This document shows positions 42,324 to 51,206 of a DNA stretch of 64,000 nucleotides, one piece after another. This DNA comes from CAZAQK01 sp964535825. Its GTDB lineage: Bacteria > Pseudomonadota > Alphaproteobacteria > Rickettsiales > SXRF01. Positions within the stretch are counted from its first letter, which is position 1. Each line of letters opens with the position of its first letter. Location: the NCBI GenBank assembly GCA_964535825.1, contig CAZHUC010000002.1, forward strand, positions 186,001 to 250,000, read 5' to 3'. The position numbers and the translations under genes are program-made. The notes under the pieces were generated by a model. That model had not been told where the DNA came from. It made no database searches and saw nothing but the letters and a program-made list of their open reading frames with translations.

Positions 42324-43162
42324 GCGGCCTTAACACCTATCTTCTCACATACAGACTTCGTCAGATCTGCACGATTCAATGTGTAAAAATGCAGATGTTT
42401 GACACCGGCCTTCAGTAATTCGCCACATTGTGTTGCTGCCACATCAACAGCGGTCGCAAAGCGCTCTGTGGGTTTTTCATCCAAACCTTCAAAGCGCTTT
42501 TCCAGCCAATGCGGTACACTCGCGCCACACATGGCACTGAATTTCTTTGCCGTGGCAAAATTCGCAATAGGCATAATGCCCGGCACGATAGGAATTGAAA
42601 TACCATGCTTTTCTGCCCTGTCCAGCAAGCGGAAATAATGTTCTGTATTAAAGAAATACTGCGTGATGGCACGGGTTGCCCCGGCATCAATTTTTTGTTT
42701 CAGATAGTCCATGTCCGCATCAAAACTGTGGGATTCCGGATGTTTCTCAGGAAATGCGGCCACCGAGATCTCAAAATTCCCCACGCGCCTCAGACCTGCC
42801 ACCAGCTGGCTGGCATAGGCATAGCCTTCTGGATGTGGTGTATAGGATGCCATACCTTGCGGTGGATCACCACGCAGTGCCACGATGTGCCTCACACCGG
42901 CGTCCCAGTAAGCGCGCGCCACAGCATCCACCTCATCGCGGCTGGCATTGACACATGTCAGATGGGCGGCGGGCTTCAGAGCCGTTTCTGTTACCATGCG
43001 CCTCACTGTATTATGCGTACGTTCACGGGTGCTGCCACCAGCGCCATAGGTTACAGAAACAAATGCTGGCGTTATCGGCGCTAGCTGTGTCACGCAGTCC
43101 CAGAGCTTTTGCTCCATTTCAGGTGTTTTGGGCGGGAAAAATTCAAATGAGACGGTTGGCAC
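42320..43162 (-). CDS. metF: 5,10-methylenetetrahydrofolate reductase
   Basis: 280 residues from the GTG at 43162 (VPTVSFEFFPPKTPEMEQKL); the frame opens at an ATG at 43225, but the 21 extra residues match nothing in the family and no ribosome site precedes that ATG, whereas AAAGGA lies 12 bases before the GTG. FAD enzyme giving methyl-THF for methionine synthesis. Blocks: FVSVTYGAGGSTRERTHNTV, LRGDPPQGM, KQKIDAGATRAITQYFFN and IVPGIMPIANFATAKKF. It is convergent with motB and divergent from mlaA. Confidence 0.93.
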   Translation of the reverse strand: MPTVSFEFFPPKTPEMEQKLWDCVTQLAPITPAFVSVTYGAGGSTRERTHNTVRRMVTETALKPAAHLTCVNASRDEVDAVARAYWDAGVRHIVALRGDPPQGMASYTPHPEGYAYASQLVAGLRRVGNFEISVAAFPEKHPESHSFDADMDYLKQKIDAGATRAITQYFFNTEHYFRLLDRAEKHGISIPIVPGIMPIANFATAKKFSAMCGASVPHWLEKRFEGLDEKPTERFATAVDVAATQCGELLKAGVKHLHFYTLNRADLTKSVCEKIGVKAA

Positions 43163-43237
43163 GGGTACTGAGCATCCTTTTTCTGTGACGAATATGCAAC
43201 ATGCAGTTACTTTCCAAACACACATGGTGCAGCTTTG

Positions 43238-43265
43238 TTGCTGTAGCAGGATTTATATTTATAAT
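43238..43265 (+). promoter_or_regulatory. candidate sigma-70 promoter for mlaA
   Basis: TTGCTG, 16 bases, TATAAT (43260-43265). The -10 is perfect and the -35 has the TTG core only. It would leave a leader of about 90 bases. GGAG lies 10 bases before the mlaA ATG. Confidence 0.4.
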
Positions 43266-43363
43266 TCCGCCAGAAGACAATACCGCATCTGGCAAGATTT
43301 CATAAAACCTTAACGGATTCACGCTACGCTACGGTAAAGCAATAGTATTTTGGAGCACACTAC

Positions 43364-44110
43364 ATGTGGTTAAGTAAATCGCGCAAATATCTGGGAACTC
43401 TGGTTGTAACATGCGCGCTCATGACAGGCTGTGCCACCAACAACGCCGCTTCTCCAGACTATGAGGCTATGGATCAAGATCCACTTGAGCCTTTCAACCG
43501 CGCGGTACATCAGTTCAATTATACGGTCGATGGCGCGATACTCCGCCCTGCAGCGATGATCTATCGTGGCATTGTGCCGGAAAAAGGCCGCGAACTCGTC
43601 ACCAATTTCCTCGATAACCTCTACACACCGGTCATTTTTGCGAACTCTGTGTTGCAGCTTGATGCCGAGAACAGCTTTTCTTCATTCTTCAAATTCATGC
43701 TGAACAGCACCGTGGGTATCGGTGGTATCTTTAATGTTGCCGCAGAGACCGATCTTAAGGTTCGCCATGCTGACTTTGGCCAGACACTGGCTATTTATGG
43801 TATGGATTCAGGTCCTTATGTGGTGCTGCCGATCATTGGCCCATGCAACGCACGTGACACGGTTGGCCGCATTGGTGATGCGTTCATGAACCCGTTCAAC
43901 TATGTGGATACCGGCGTCTCTATCGCCATGTGGACCGCAACCGCTATCGACAAGCGCTCAACGAATATGAAATTGCTTGACGATATTTATGGCAGCTCAC
44001 TTGATCCTTATGCTACATTCCGTAGTGGCTACACGCAGAAACGCACGGAGGATATCCGCCGCGCAAAAGCTGCACGTGCCAAAGCCATTGAAAAAGCATT
44101 GAACCAGTAG
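43364..44110 (+). CDS. mlaA: outer-membrane lipoprotein MlaA (VacJ)
   Basis: 248 residues. Lipoprotein signal with lipobox LMTGC (C23). Part of the Mla pathway that removes mislocalised phospholipids from the outer leaflet and passes them to MlaC. Family blocks: DQDPLEPFNRAVHQFNYTVD, ELVTNFLDNLYTPVIFANSV, FMLNSTVGIGGIFNVAAE, FGQTLAIYGMDSGPYVVLPI and FMNPFNYVD. mlaC follows after 19 bases. The inner-membrane MlaFEDB transporter genes are not in the window. Confidence 0.93.
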   Translation: MWLSKSRKYLGTLVVTCALMTGCATNNAASPDYEAMDQDPLEPFNRAVHQFNYTVDGAILRPAAMIYRGIVPEKGRELVTNFLDNLYTPVIFANSVLQLDAENSFSSFFKFMLNSTVGIGGIFNVAAETDLKVRHADFGQTLAIYGMDSGPYVVLPIIGPCNARDTVGRIGDAFMNPFNYVDTGVSIAMWTATAIDKRSTNMKLLDDIYGSSLDPYATFRSGYTQKRTEDIRRAKAARAKAIEKALNQ

Positions 44111-44129
44111 TCCAGGGATTTCAGCTAAT

Positions 44130-44744
44130 ATGTTACGAGGTTTAGCCTTATCTTTTATTCTGTGCATTGCAAGCGTTGTGATGTCTGGCGCGGTGCATGC
44201 CAAAACGGCAGATGATGCAAAAAGCTACATCAATAATGTAGCAAGCGAAGCGCTTTCCATCATCGAAAAAACTTCTGATAAAACGGCAAAGAAGAAAAAG
44301 CTGGAAAAACTTTTTGCCGGTAGCGTTGATCTGCAGTGGGTCGGCAAGTTCGTTATGGGTCGTTACTGGCGTCAGGCGAGTGATGACCAGAAGAAACGCT
44401 ACCTTCAGGAATACGAGCGCTTCATCCTGCATCACTACACCTCACGTTTCACGCAATACACCAGCGGCAGCTTCGAGATCACCGATGCAAGGGATGATGG
44501 TAACGACGAATATACTGTCAGCATGTCCCTGCAGGATAAAAGCAAAAAGGGCGAGCCACCTGTATTCGTTGATTACCGGATACGCAAGCAAGGCAGTAGC
44601 TTCATGATCTTTGACGTGATCGTTGAAGGTGTCAGCATGATCACCACGCAACGTTCCGAGTTTGCTTCTGTGCTGGCAAAACATGATGTCGAGCATCTCA
44701 TTGACCAGCTTGCCAAGAAATCTGTAACAGCACAGGTGCAATGA
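44130..44744 (+). CDS. mlaC: periplasmic phospholipid-binding protein MlaC (Ttg2D family)
   Basis: 204 residues. Signal peptide MLRGLALSFILCIASVVMSG with cleavage near VHA-K. The MlaC fold shows as KLEKLFAGSVDLQWVGKFVM, then GRYWRQASDDQKKRYLQEYE, and later PPVFVDYRIRKQGSSFMIFD and VIVEGVSMITTQRSEFAS. It shuttles phospholipid between MlaA and the inner-membrane complex. Its stop overlaps the start of the next gene by 4 bases. Confidence 0.92.
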   Translation: MLRGLALSFILCIASVVMSGAVHAKTADDAKSYINNVASEALSIIEKTSDKTAKKKKLEKLFAGSVDLQWVGKFVMGRYWRQASDDQKKRYLQEYERFILHHYTSRFTQYTSGSFEITDARDDGNDEYTVSMSLQDKSKKGEPPVFVDYRIRKQGSSFMIFDVIVEGVSMITTQRSEFASVLAKHDVEHLIDQLAKKSVTAQVQ

Positions 44745-46426
44745 CCACGCTGCCTAAGAAGGCACACTGGCCACCGCTATATATCTACCTCCAAAGCGCT
44801 GCCATCGCCATTACCGTATGGGTCATGACCTATGCCCGCTATCAGGATGATGCCTATATCTCCCTTACCTACGCGCGCAACCTGCTGGCTGGCGACGGCC
44901 TGACATGGAGCGGCGAACGTATCGAAGGATATAGCAATTTCCTGTTCATGATGTGTACCGCACTACTTGGTGCTATCGGCATCGACCTGGAGCTTGCCAG
45001 CAATATCATCAGCTTTGCCAGTTATTTTGGTTTGGTTGCGATCATCTATCGTTATACCGGCACATATTACAAACATCATTTCCAGAATAGCGAACATCAG
45101 TATGCGCACCAGATCAACCATGCACTCTGTGTCGGCATGGTGGCATCATCTGCTATTATATTGGCATGGTGCGCGGGCGGATTAGAGGCCGTATTCTTTG
45201 CATTTCTGCTCACCAGTGCCATCTGCATGATATTGCGGTGGATGGAACATGGCATCTCCAGCACCCATGCCTTCACCACAGGTTTGATATTTGCCCTCGC
45301 CGCCATGACGCGTGTAGAAGCCGCCACATTATGGGGTGTTACCGGCCTATTCTTGGGTGCGTGCTGGTTGCTCAAAAAGAACCCGCTTATTCATTTCAAA
45401 CAGCTTGTATTGCTGGGGCTCGGATTCCTGCTGGTGTTTGCGCCCTATATGGGCTGGCGTCTATGGTATTTTGGCGAGTGGCTGCCTAACACCTACTGGG
45501 CAAAGCTCTATGGCATCCCAACCGAATCCCTCATCACCTCGGGCTTCTTCTACTTCCTGCAATTTGCCATCATGCCGCCCATGCTTGTGGTATTTGCAGC
45601 ATTCCTGTGCATCCTCACTTTCAGGAATAGATGTGCCTCACTTGTGATATGGTATCTTCTCATCCTCGCATCACTGATGTGCATGCAGATCATCCGCGCC
45701 GGTGGCGATCACATGTATTACATGCGGTTCTTTGTGCCGGTCGTTCCTGTGCTTTCACTGCTTATCTATCATTGCAACGCCTGCACCTTGCCGCTGAATG
45801 AGAAGCGTTTCCGCGATATTTGCGGCGCACTGCTGGTATTCTCGGTAATGCAGTTCGGTATGGTGCGTACCGACGAGAATCTTGCTGCAGGCACAACATC
45901 GGGCGCTGCCGTTGCAAACTATGTTAAAGAGTATTGGCCTAAAAACTCCCTGATCGCGCTTAATCCCGCAGGTGCACTGCCCTATTTCGCACCACAATAC
46001 CGCTATCTTGATATGCTTGGCCTGCTCGATAAACATATTGCACGGCGCATGTTCGTAACCGATGAAGAAAAGCAGCTGGCAGCCTCCCGGCCAGCGGGCC
46101 ACCAGAAGGGCGATGGCATATATGTGCTGTCACGCAAACCTGACTATATCATCTTCAGCAGTTCGGCATGGGGCACCGAGACGCCGCTTTATGCCAGTGA
46201 TATAGAAATGGCCCAATCGCCTGAATTTAAAAAACATTACATCAAAATAGAAACCTATATCACTCTGCCGGATAGCATGCTTCCAGCATTGCGCCATCTG
46301 GCCGATGAAAGCACAAAAGAATACGAAAAGAATAAAACGAACCCCAATTTTATTCGAAATCCGGTGCTGAACGAACAAAACCAGTTGCGCTTTATCTATT
46401 ACCAGCGCAAAAAAGACAGCAATTAA
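44741..46426 (+). CDS. polytopic membrane protein, GT-C-type glycosyltransferase family
   Basis: 561 residues with about ten membrane helices and a periplasmic C-terminal domain of about 130 residues. The first outer loop has the conserved RYQDDAYISLTYARNLLAGD followed by GLTWSGERIEGYSNFLF; this DDAYIS...EGY(S/T)NFL pattern is known from GT-C arabinosyl/mannosyl-type transferases such as the AftB-like group, with the DD pair as active-site acid. Sugar donor and acceptor are unknown. The start overlaps mlaC by 4 bases, so it is expressed with the phospholipid transport genes; an envelope role is likely. A 122-bp palindrome begins at the stop codon. Confidence 0.75.
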   Translation: MTTLPKKAHWPPLYIYLQSAAIAITVWVMTYARYQDDAYISLTYARNLLAGDGLTWSGERIEGYSNFLFMMCTALLGAIGIDLELASNIISFASYFGLVAIIYRYTGTYYKHHFQNSEHQYAHQINHALCVGMVASSAIILAWCAGGLEAVFFAFLLTSAICMILRWMEHGISSTHAFTTGLIFALAAMTRVEAATLWGVTGLFLGACWLLKKNPLIHFKQLVLLGLGFLLVFAPYMGWRLWYFGEWLPNTYWAKLYGIPTESLITSGFFYFLQFAIMPPMLVVFAAFLCILTFRNRCASLVIWYLLILASLMCMQIIRAGGDHMYYMRFFVPVVPVLSLLIYHCNACTLPLNEKRFRDICGALLVFSVMQFGMVRTDENLAAGTTSGAAVANYVKEYWPKNSLIALNPAGALPYFAPQYRYLDMLGLLDKHIARRMFVTDEEKQLAASRPAGHQKGDGIYVLSRKPDYIIFSSSAWGTETPLYASDIEMAQSPEFKKHYIKIETYITLPDSMLPALRHLADESTKEYEKNKTNPNFIRNPVLNEQNQLRFIYYQRKKDSN

Positions 46427-46547
46427 AAGATTTTCGCTTTAGTTCTGTGCAAGGCAGCCAAGGCGAGGTGCGCGGAGCGTACAAATTAGTACGTGAGCAC
46501 ACCGAGACCGCAGGATAACGCCGCACAGGGCTAAATGGAAAATCTTT
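46426..46547. repeat. 122-bp imperfect palindromic element
   Basis: Arms of 25 bases (46426-46450 and 46523-46547) match as inverted repeats at 21 of 25 positions, starting AAAGATTTTC on one side and ending GAAAATCTTT on the other. The interior also folds: GGTGCGCGGAGCGTAC and GTACGTGAGCACACC flank AAATTA. It fills the DNA between the stop codon of the glycosyltransferase gene and the tRNA (3 bases away). It looks like a dispersed repeat; copy number is unknown. Confidence 0.7.
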
Positions 46548-46550
46548 AGT

Positions 46551-46624
<74 letters not shown>

Positions 46625-46627
<3 letters not shown>

Positions 46628-46668
46628 CTTGCTAAATAAACTCTATTTGAAGTTTATTTGGTAAGTGG
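46625..46668. repeat. 18-bp inverted repeat starting in the tRNA CCA end
   Basis: CCACTTGCTAAATAAACT, 8-base loop, AGTTTATTTGGTAAGTGG: 16 of 18 pairs. It begins in the last three bases of the tRNA, so in RNA it would sit right against the tRNA 3' end. No T tract follows, so it is not a typical intrinsic terminator, although it may stop or trim transcripts. Confidence 0.6.
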
Positions 46669-46769
46669 TTGAGTGGCTGGATGAGCCTCCCCGGGTTCGA
46701 CAATTTAGTTAGTGAGCCTGCGAGCTTTAAGAAATTGCAACGCAGCAAGCCGAAGGCGTAGCGAGTACA

Positions 46770-46786
46770 TCCTCTCGATCCACCAC
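46770..46786 (+). repeat. duplicate of the tRNA-Arg 3' end
   Basis: TCCTCTCGATCCACCAC repeats the tRNA 3' end and following base (46611-46628) with one C missing. The copies are 159 bases apart. This is the mark left by events at tRNA ends (att-like duplication or a decayed tandem tRNA). DNA between them (46669-46769) holds GC-rich words, such as GCAACGCAGC and GCGTAGCGAGTAC, that recall the 122-bp palindrome, and no gene. Confidence 0.6.
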
Positions 46787-46804
46787 ATAAATGTATCGAA
46801 GAAT

Positions 46805-48220
46805 TTATATTGCAGCGCCTATTGCAGCATTATCTTTAGACTTCACACGCACGGCCCATGTGCTGTGATTCAGACTATCGATCTTATCCTGTATGACCTG
46901 TGCTGCCTGCACCGCATTGAGCCCGATATGTGGCAGATCCGCTATATATTGAGCGGCTTCTCCTATCGCAGCCTGGCGTATCTTCTCGGGTTGCTGTGCC
47001 AGCATGTTCGCAGAAAGCAATACAATATCTTGCATCAGGGCTTTATCATCTTCTGTTTCCCTGGGCCGCTTGGAGCCCGACATACCAAACAGCATATTGG
47101 CAACCATAAATGAAGAAGCGGTCATGACATTCCACATATAATCATGTTGCTTGGCGCGTGCACGCGTCAGATGCTGCTGGTTGTCTTCACTTGCATGGAA
47201 CTTGAACTGCTCTTCAGCTTTTATGAGGTCTTCATGGAAACGTTTCCTCTCCCCATCACGCGGATTCAACGCTCCCCACAGATTCGCCACGTTATTGCCC
47301 ATGGAAAAAGGCCGTGCGATCCAACCACGCGGATTTTCCGTGATGTGGTCTAACACATCCTTCTCGCCATTGCCGACTTCAAGATTCGCTGGCTTGTGTG
47401 ATTTATCGAGCAGGAAGGTTGCAAGCCAGCCTGCTGTGAGTAAAAAGCCTGCCGTGAGTTTGCCACGATTCAGTTGATTCTTGGCATCACGCTTCATCCC
47501 TGCATGGATCATGTAAAGGCCGGCAGTGGTCTCGGTAAGGCATTTCACATGAATGATATGCCGGCGCATCCAACGATCGGTTGCTTTGAATACGCCACTC
47601 TGGTGCAAGGTATCCGGGTTCAGCACATCATCTTCCGGCACTTTAATGCCTTTTTTGTGCAGGTGGCGCTTGAGACTGTTTTCCGCAGCACTTAGTTCGC
47701 GGTCCTCCCTGTCATCACCATACAGCGTCATTGCAACGTCGCCGATGCTGAATGCCACACCCGTCATGAGTTCGGATTTATCATGAGGCAGCATCTTACC
47801 GCCAGGGTTATGCTTGCCGCGCTGTATCCCGGAAACAATAAGCGCCACATTCCCCAGATCATAGAACAAGGCAGACAGGAACAAGGATTTGCCGCGTATG
47901 CGTTCCCCTAAACTACCTTTTCTTTTCTGCTCTTCATCAGGGGTCTTGGTGACCGGTCCATCCTGCCGGATGCCGATCTTTTCAAGTGTTGTGATCAGTC
48001 GCTCATCTTTGCGGAGACCGCGCACCTGAAGAACGGCCTGACCGTTTTTTGAATCCATCAATGTATCGATAGAATGCTCACCCAGTTTCTTACGCAGATC
48101 AGCAAGCATCGCAGCATCTGCGTTTGGCGTCATGAAGATCGTCGCCTTCGTCGCATCGTGACGCGATACCGACGTTTCGATATGATCAATAAGTGGATGT
48201 TGATAACGGTAAATGGCCAT
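46805..48220 (-). CDS. hypothetical protein, possible membrane segments
   Basis: 471 residues, not recognised. The first 100 residues form a small alpha/beta-looking domain (ATIFMTPNADAAMLADLRKK). From residue 110 on, several moderately hydrophobic helices appear: SLFLSALFYDLGNVALIVSG, ELMTGVAFSIGDVAMTLYG, LTAGFLLTAGWLATFLL and NVMTASSFMVANMLFG, so it is probably membrane-bound. Charged linkers separate them. No enzyme motif is visible. It is divergent from gcvT with 189 bases between. Confidence 0.6.
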   Translation of the reverse strand: MAIYRYQHPLIDHIETSVSRHDATKATIFMTPNADAAMLADLRKKLGEHSIDTLMDSKNGQAVLQVRGLRKDERLITTLEKIGIRQDGPVTKTPDEEQKRKGSLGERIRGKSLFLSALFYDLGNVALIVSGIQRGKHNPGGKMLPHDKSELMTGVAFSIGDVAMTLYGDDREDRELSAAENSLKRHLHKKGIKVPEDDVLNPDTLHQSGVFKATDRWMRRHIIHVKCLTETTAGLYMIHAGMKRDAKNQLNRGKLTAGFLLTAGWLATFLLDKSHKPANLEVGNGEKDVLDHITENPRGWIARPFSMGNNVANLWGALNPRDGERKRFHEDLIKAEEQFKFHASEDNQQHLTRARAKQHDYMWNVMTASSFMVANMLFGMSGSKRPRETEDDKALMQDIVLLSANMLAQQPEKIRQAAIGEAAQYIADLPHIGLNAVQAAQVIQDKIDSLNHSTWAVRVKSKDNAAIGAAI

Positions 48221-48280
48221 AGATACACAGGATTTTTCTTACACAGGTGAGTATATCATAATTGCATATTCTGCTTGTGA

Positions 48281-48315
48281 CAGATTGGTTACAAATTTAT
48301 GTCAGAATGGTTACA
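48281..48315. promoter_or_regulatory. direct repeats upstream of the gcv operon
   Basis: CAGATTGGTTACA (48281-48293) and CAGAATGGTTACA (48303-48315) differ at one base and start 22 bases apart, two DNA turns, on the same face of the helix. They lie about 95 bases before gcvT in the divergent intergenic region. This suits an activator or repressor site for either gene. I see no glycine riboswitch in the region. Confidence 0.4.
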
Positions 48316-48409
48316 TCAGATCTTACTATTGCTAATGCTATAGCAGCTTTTGGCTTGATTTAGGCTTGCCAGACATTATATTGGCTAAATTCATTAACAT
48401 ATAGACCCT

Positions 48410-49519
48410 ATGAACAAAAAAACCCCTTTATATCAAGAGCATATAGAACTCGCTGCCAAAATATGCCCATTTGCCGGCTATGACATGCCGATCCAGTACC
48501 CTATGGGCGTTATCAAGGAACATGAATGGGTACGCGAGAACGCCGGCCTTTTCGATGTGTCGCATATGGGGCAGGCATTCGTAAAAGGGGCAGCAGCCGC
48601 GGCATTCTTCTCACGCATCACCCCTTCGTCATTTGCCAAGACGCCGCATGCGCGTGCGAAATATACGGTACTCACCAACGATAAAGGCGGCATCATCGAT
48701 GACCTCATCATCACCCGCATGGATGATACGACGTTCTTCGTTGTGTTCAACGCAGGTCGCAAGGATGTCGACAGGGCGTGGATGCAAAAAAATCTTCCGC
48801 CAGCTGTTTCATTTGAAGAACTCTCCGGCCATGCACTCATCGCACTGCAAGGACCAAAAGCAGAAAGCGCCTTGCAGAAATTACTGCCTTCTGTGAACCT
48901 TGCAGCACAGGCTTACATGACCATTCTGGAAACTGAATGGGAAAACATACCGCTGCTGGTCAGCCGTCTTGGATATACTGGCGAGGATGGCTTCGAGATC
49001 AGCATCCCGGCAAATCATGCAACCGCGCTTTGGAACAAATTACTTGCAGATCCCGATGTAAAACCCATCGGTCTTGCGGCGCGTGATAGCTTGCGTTTAG
49101 AAATGGGTTATCCGCTTTACGGCCATGACCTCACCGAAGAAACAAGCCCTATTGAAGCCTCACTCTCCTGGGTGATGACCAAAGGCCATCAGGGTTATTT
49201 TGGTGCGGGTGTATTAGTGCCTGCCTCGGCGTCTGAACCAGCGCGCAAACGCGTTGGTATTAAACTCACTGGCCAAGGTATCGCACGCGAGGGCGCAGAG
49301 ATATTCTCAGGCAGTGAAAAGATTGGCACACTGACCAGCGGCGGATTTTCCCCTTCCCTGAAACAATCCATTGGGCAGGGATATATTACATCAAACCATG
49401 CGAATGAAGGACAGGCAGTAGAAGTAGAAGTGCGCGGCAAACGCATTCCTGCTGTGGTGCATGCCTTGTCTTTCATGCCTGCTAAAACCAAATCATCATC
49501 TCTCAAAAAGGCGAGTTAA
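48410..49519 (+). CDS. gcvT: glycine cleavage system T protein (aminomethyltransferase)
   Basis: 369 residues. Transfers the methylene group from the lipoyl arm of H protein to tetrahydrofolate. Start KTPLYQEHIELAAKICPFAG, then YPMGVIKEHEWVRENAGLFD, VSHMGQ, LTNDKGGIIDDLIITR and RDSLRLEMGYPLYGHDL are all diagnostic. First of gcvT-gcvH-gcvPA-gcvPB. No clear ribosome site precedes the ATG, and TATAGA lies only 4 bases upstream, so a very short leader is possible. Confidence 0.96.
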   Translation: MNKKTPLYQEHIELAAKICPFAGYDMPIQYPMGVIKEHEWVRENAGLFDVSHMGQAFVKGAAAAAFFSRITPSSFAKTPHARAKYTVLTNDKGGIIDDLIITRMDDTTFFVVFNAGRKDVDRAWMQKNLPPAVSFEELSGHALIALQGPKAESALQKLLPSVNLAAQAYMTILETEWENIPLLVSRLGYTGEDGFEISIPANHATALWNKLLADPDVKPIGLAARDSLRLEMGYPLYGHDLTEETSPIEASLSWVMTKGHQGYFGAGVLVPASASEPARKRVGIKLTGQGIAREGAEIFSGSEKIGTLTSGGFSPSLKQSIGQGYITSNHANEGQAVEVEVRGKRIPAVVHALSFMPAKTKSSSLKKAS

Positions 49520-49521
49520 TT

Positions 49522-49902
49522 ATGTCAAAGATCATCGAAGGCCTCAAATACACCGACCAGCATGAATGGATAAAACTTGATGGTGACATTGCCACCATCG
49601 GCATCACCGATCACGCACAATCCGCACTCGGCGATCTTGTATTCGTTGAGCTTCCTGAAGTAGGCCGCACGGTAAAGGTGAATGAGAATTTCGCAGTGGT
49701 AGAATCTGTGAAAGCTGCAAGCGAAGTATACGCGCCGCTTTCTGGTGAGGTGATCGAAGTGAACACTGCACTCTCAAGCACACCGGAAGTGATCAACTCC
49801 ACACCATACGATGCTGGCTGGATCTGCAAAATCCGCATCTCTAACAAAGATGAAGTTGCATCACTGCTTTCTGCTGAAACCTACAAGGATCTGGCTGCCT
49901 AA
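49522..49902 (+). CDS. gcvH: glycine cleavage system H protein
   Basis: 126 residues. Lipoyl-carrying shuttle between P, T and L proteins. The lipoylated Lys is K64 in VVESVKAASEVYAPLSGEV; YTDQHEWIKLDGDIATIGIT is the usual start. It is 2 bases after gcvT and its last base is the first of gcvPA. The L protein (lipoamide dehydrogenase) is not encoded here, as is normal because it is shared with other complexes. Confidence 0.96.
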   Translation: MSKIIEGLKYTDQHEWIKLDGDIATIGITDHAQSALGDLVFVELPEVGRTVKVNENFAVVESVKAASEVYAPLSGEVIEVNTALSSTPEVINSTPYDAGWICKIRISNKDEVASLLSAETYKDLAA

Positions 49903-51206
49903 TGCGCTACCTACCACTCACCCCCAAAGACCGCGCGGACATGCTGGCTGCTGTTGGCGTTAAATCCATCGACGATTTATATGCCTGCGTGCCGTCAAGT
50001 GCACGTCACTCCGAGCGTATCAAACTGCCCGCACACCAAGGTGAGCTGGAAGTAGAACGCGCTATCACCAGCATGGCAAAGAAGAATCTCCCCGCCAGCG
50101 AAGTATCCTTCTTCCTTGGTGCGGGTTGTTATTTCCACCATATTCCTGCAACGGTCGATCACATCATCCAGCGCTCGGAGTTCCTGACCTCTTACACACC
50201 ATACCAGCCAGAGATCTCGCAAGGCACACTCACGGCTATTTTCGAATTCCAGACGATGATCGCGAACCTGACCGGCATGGATGTGGCGAACGCTTCCATG
50301 TATGACGGTGCAACCGCAACGGCCGAAGCCGTGCTGATGGCAAAGCGCATCACCAAGCGTCCGAACATCATTATCCACGGCGAACTCCATCCGGAATATC
50401 GCGAAGTGGTGGATACCTATATCAGCAACTATCCTGATATGAAGATCACAAAAGGCGAGCCCGATGCGAACACTTCCTGCATCATCGTACAGACACCAGA
50501 TTTCCACGGCGTACCGCAAAAACTCGAAGGCTTACGCAAGCAATGTGACGCTACCGGTGCATTACTGGTCGTGGTCGTAAACGAGATTCTTTCGCTTGGA
50601 TTACTACCAGCACCCGTGCAGGCAGACATGGTCGTTGGTGAAGCGCAATCGATCGGTGTGCCGATGAGTTTTGGTGGCCCGCATCTTGGCTTCTTCGCGT
50701 GCCGTAAAGATTATTTGCGCCAGATGCCGGGAAGGCTTTGCGGCCAGACGGTGGATAAGGATGGCAGGCGTTCCTTTGTTTTGACGCTCAACACACGCGA
50801 GCAACATATTCGCCGTGAGAAAGCGACCTCGAACATCTGCACCAATCAGGGACTATTCGCCCTCGCCTTCACCATCCATATGAGTTTACTGGGCGAAGTA
50901 GGCTTCAAACAGCTTGCACGCCTCAACCATGAACGCGCCTGCATGATGGCTGAGAGCCTCGGCAAGGTGAAGAATGTCAAATTAGTGAACGATACGTTCT
51001 TCAACGAGTTTGTGATCGAACTACCTGTTGATGCCAAAGTGACCGTACAGAAATTATCTGCATTGGGCATCATTGCAGGTTACCCGCTGGATGGTGGCAA
51101 GTTGCTGGTATGCGCCACTGAAATGACCACTGAAGCAGACATAGAAGTATTGGCTACCGCGCTGGAAAAAGTCTGTGCCACCTCTAAAGCGAAGGAGGTT
51201 GCATGA
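49902..51206 (+). CDS. gcvPA: glycine dehydrogenase (decarboxylating) subunit 1
   Basis: 434 residues. N-terminal half of the P protein in the two-subunit form, fold-type I PLP family without the catalytic Lys. Blocks: MRYLPLTPKDRADMLAAVGV, FLGAGCYFHHIPATVDHIIQ, YTPYQPEISQGTLTAIFEFQ, NASMYDGATATAEAVLMA and KATSNICTNQGLFALAF. The 4-base overlap with gcvPB couples the two subunits. The split P protein differs from the single-chain GcvP of E. coli. Confidence 0.95.
   Translation: MRYLPLTPKDRADMLAAVGVKSIDDLYACVPSSARHSERIKLPAHQGELEVERAITSMAKKNLPASEVSFFLGAGCYFHHIPATVDHIIQRSEFLTSYTPYQPEISQGTLTAIFEFQTMIANLTGMDVANASMYDGATATAEAVLMAKRITKRPNIIIHGELHPEYREVVDTYISNYPDMKITKGEPDANTSCIIVQTPDFHGVPQKLEGLRKQCDATGALLVVVVNEILSLGLLPAPVQADMVVGEAQSIGVPMSFGGPHLGFFACRKDYLRQMPGRLCGQTVDKDGRRSFVLTLNTREQHIRREKATSNICTNQGLFALAFTIHMSLLGEVGFKQLARLNHERACMMAESLGKVKNVKLVNDTFFNEFVIELPVDAKVTVQKLSALGIIAGYPLDGGKLLVCATEMTTEADIEVLATALEKVCATSKAKEVA

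Noticed and set aside
43163..43225. Longer N-terminus for MetF from the ATG at 43225
   Set aside because: The extra residues are Cys-rich and unlike any MetF start, and no ribosome site precedes that ATG; a GTG start fits the family better, although this is not proven.
46682..46702. T-arm-like word GGGTTCGAC, considered as a second tRNA
   Set aside because: No matching T stem, acceptor or anticodon arm can be drawn around it.
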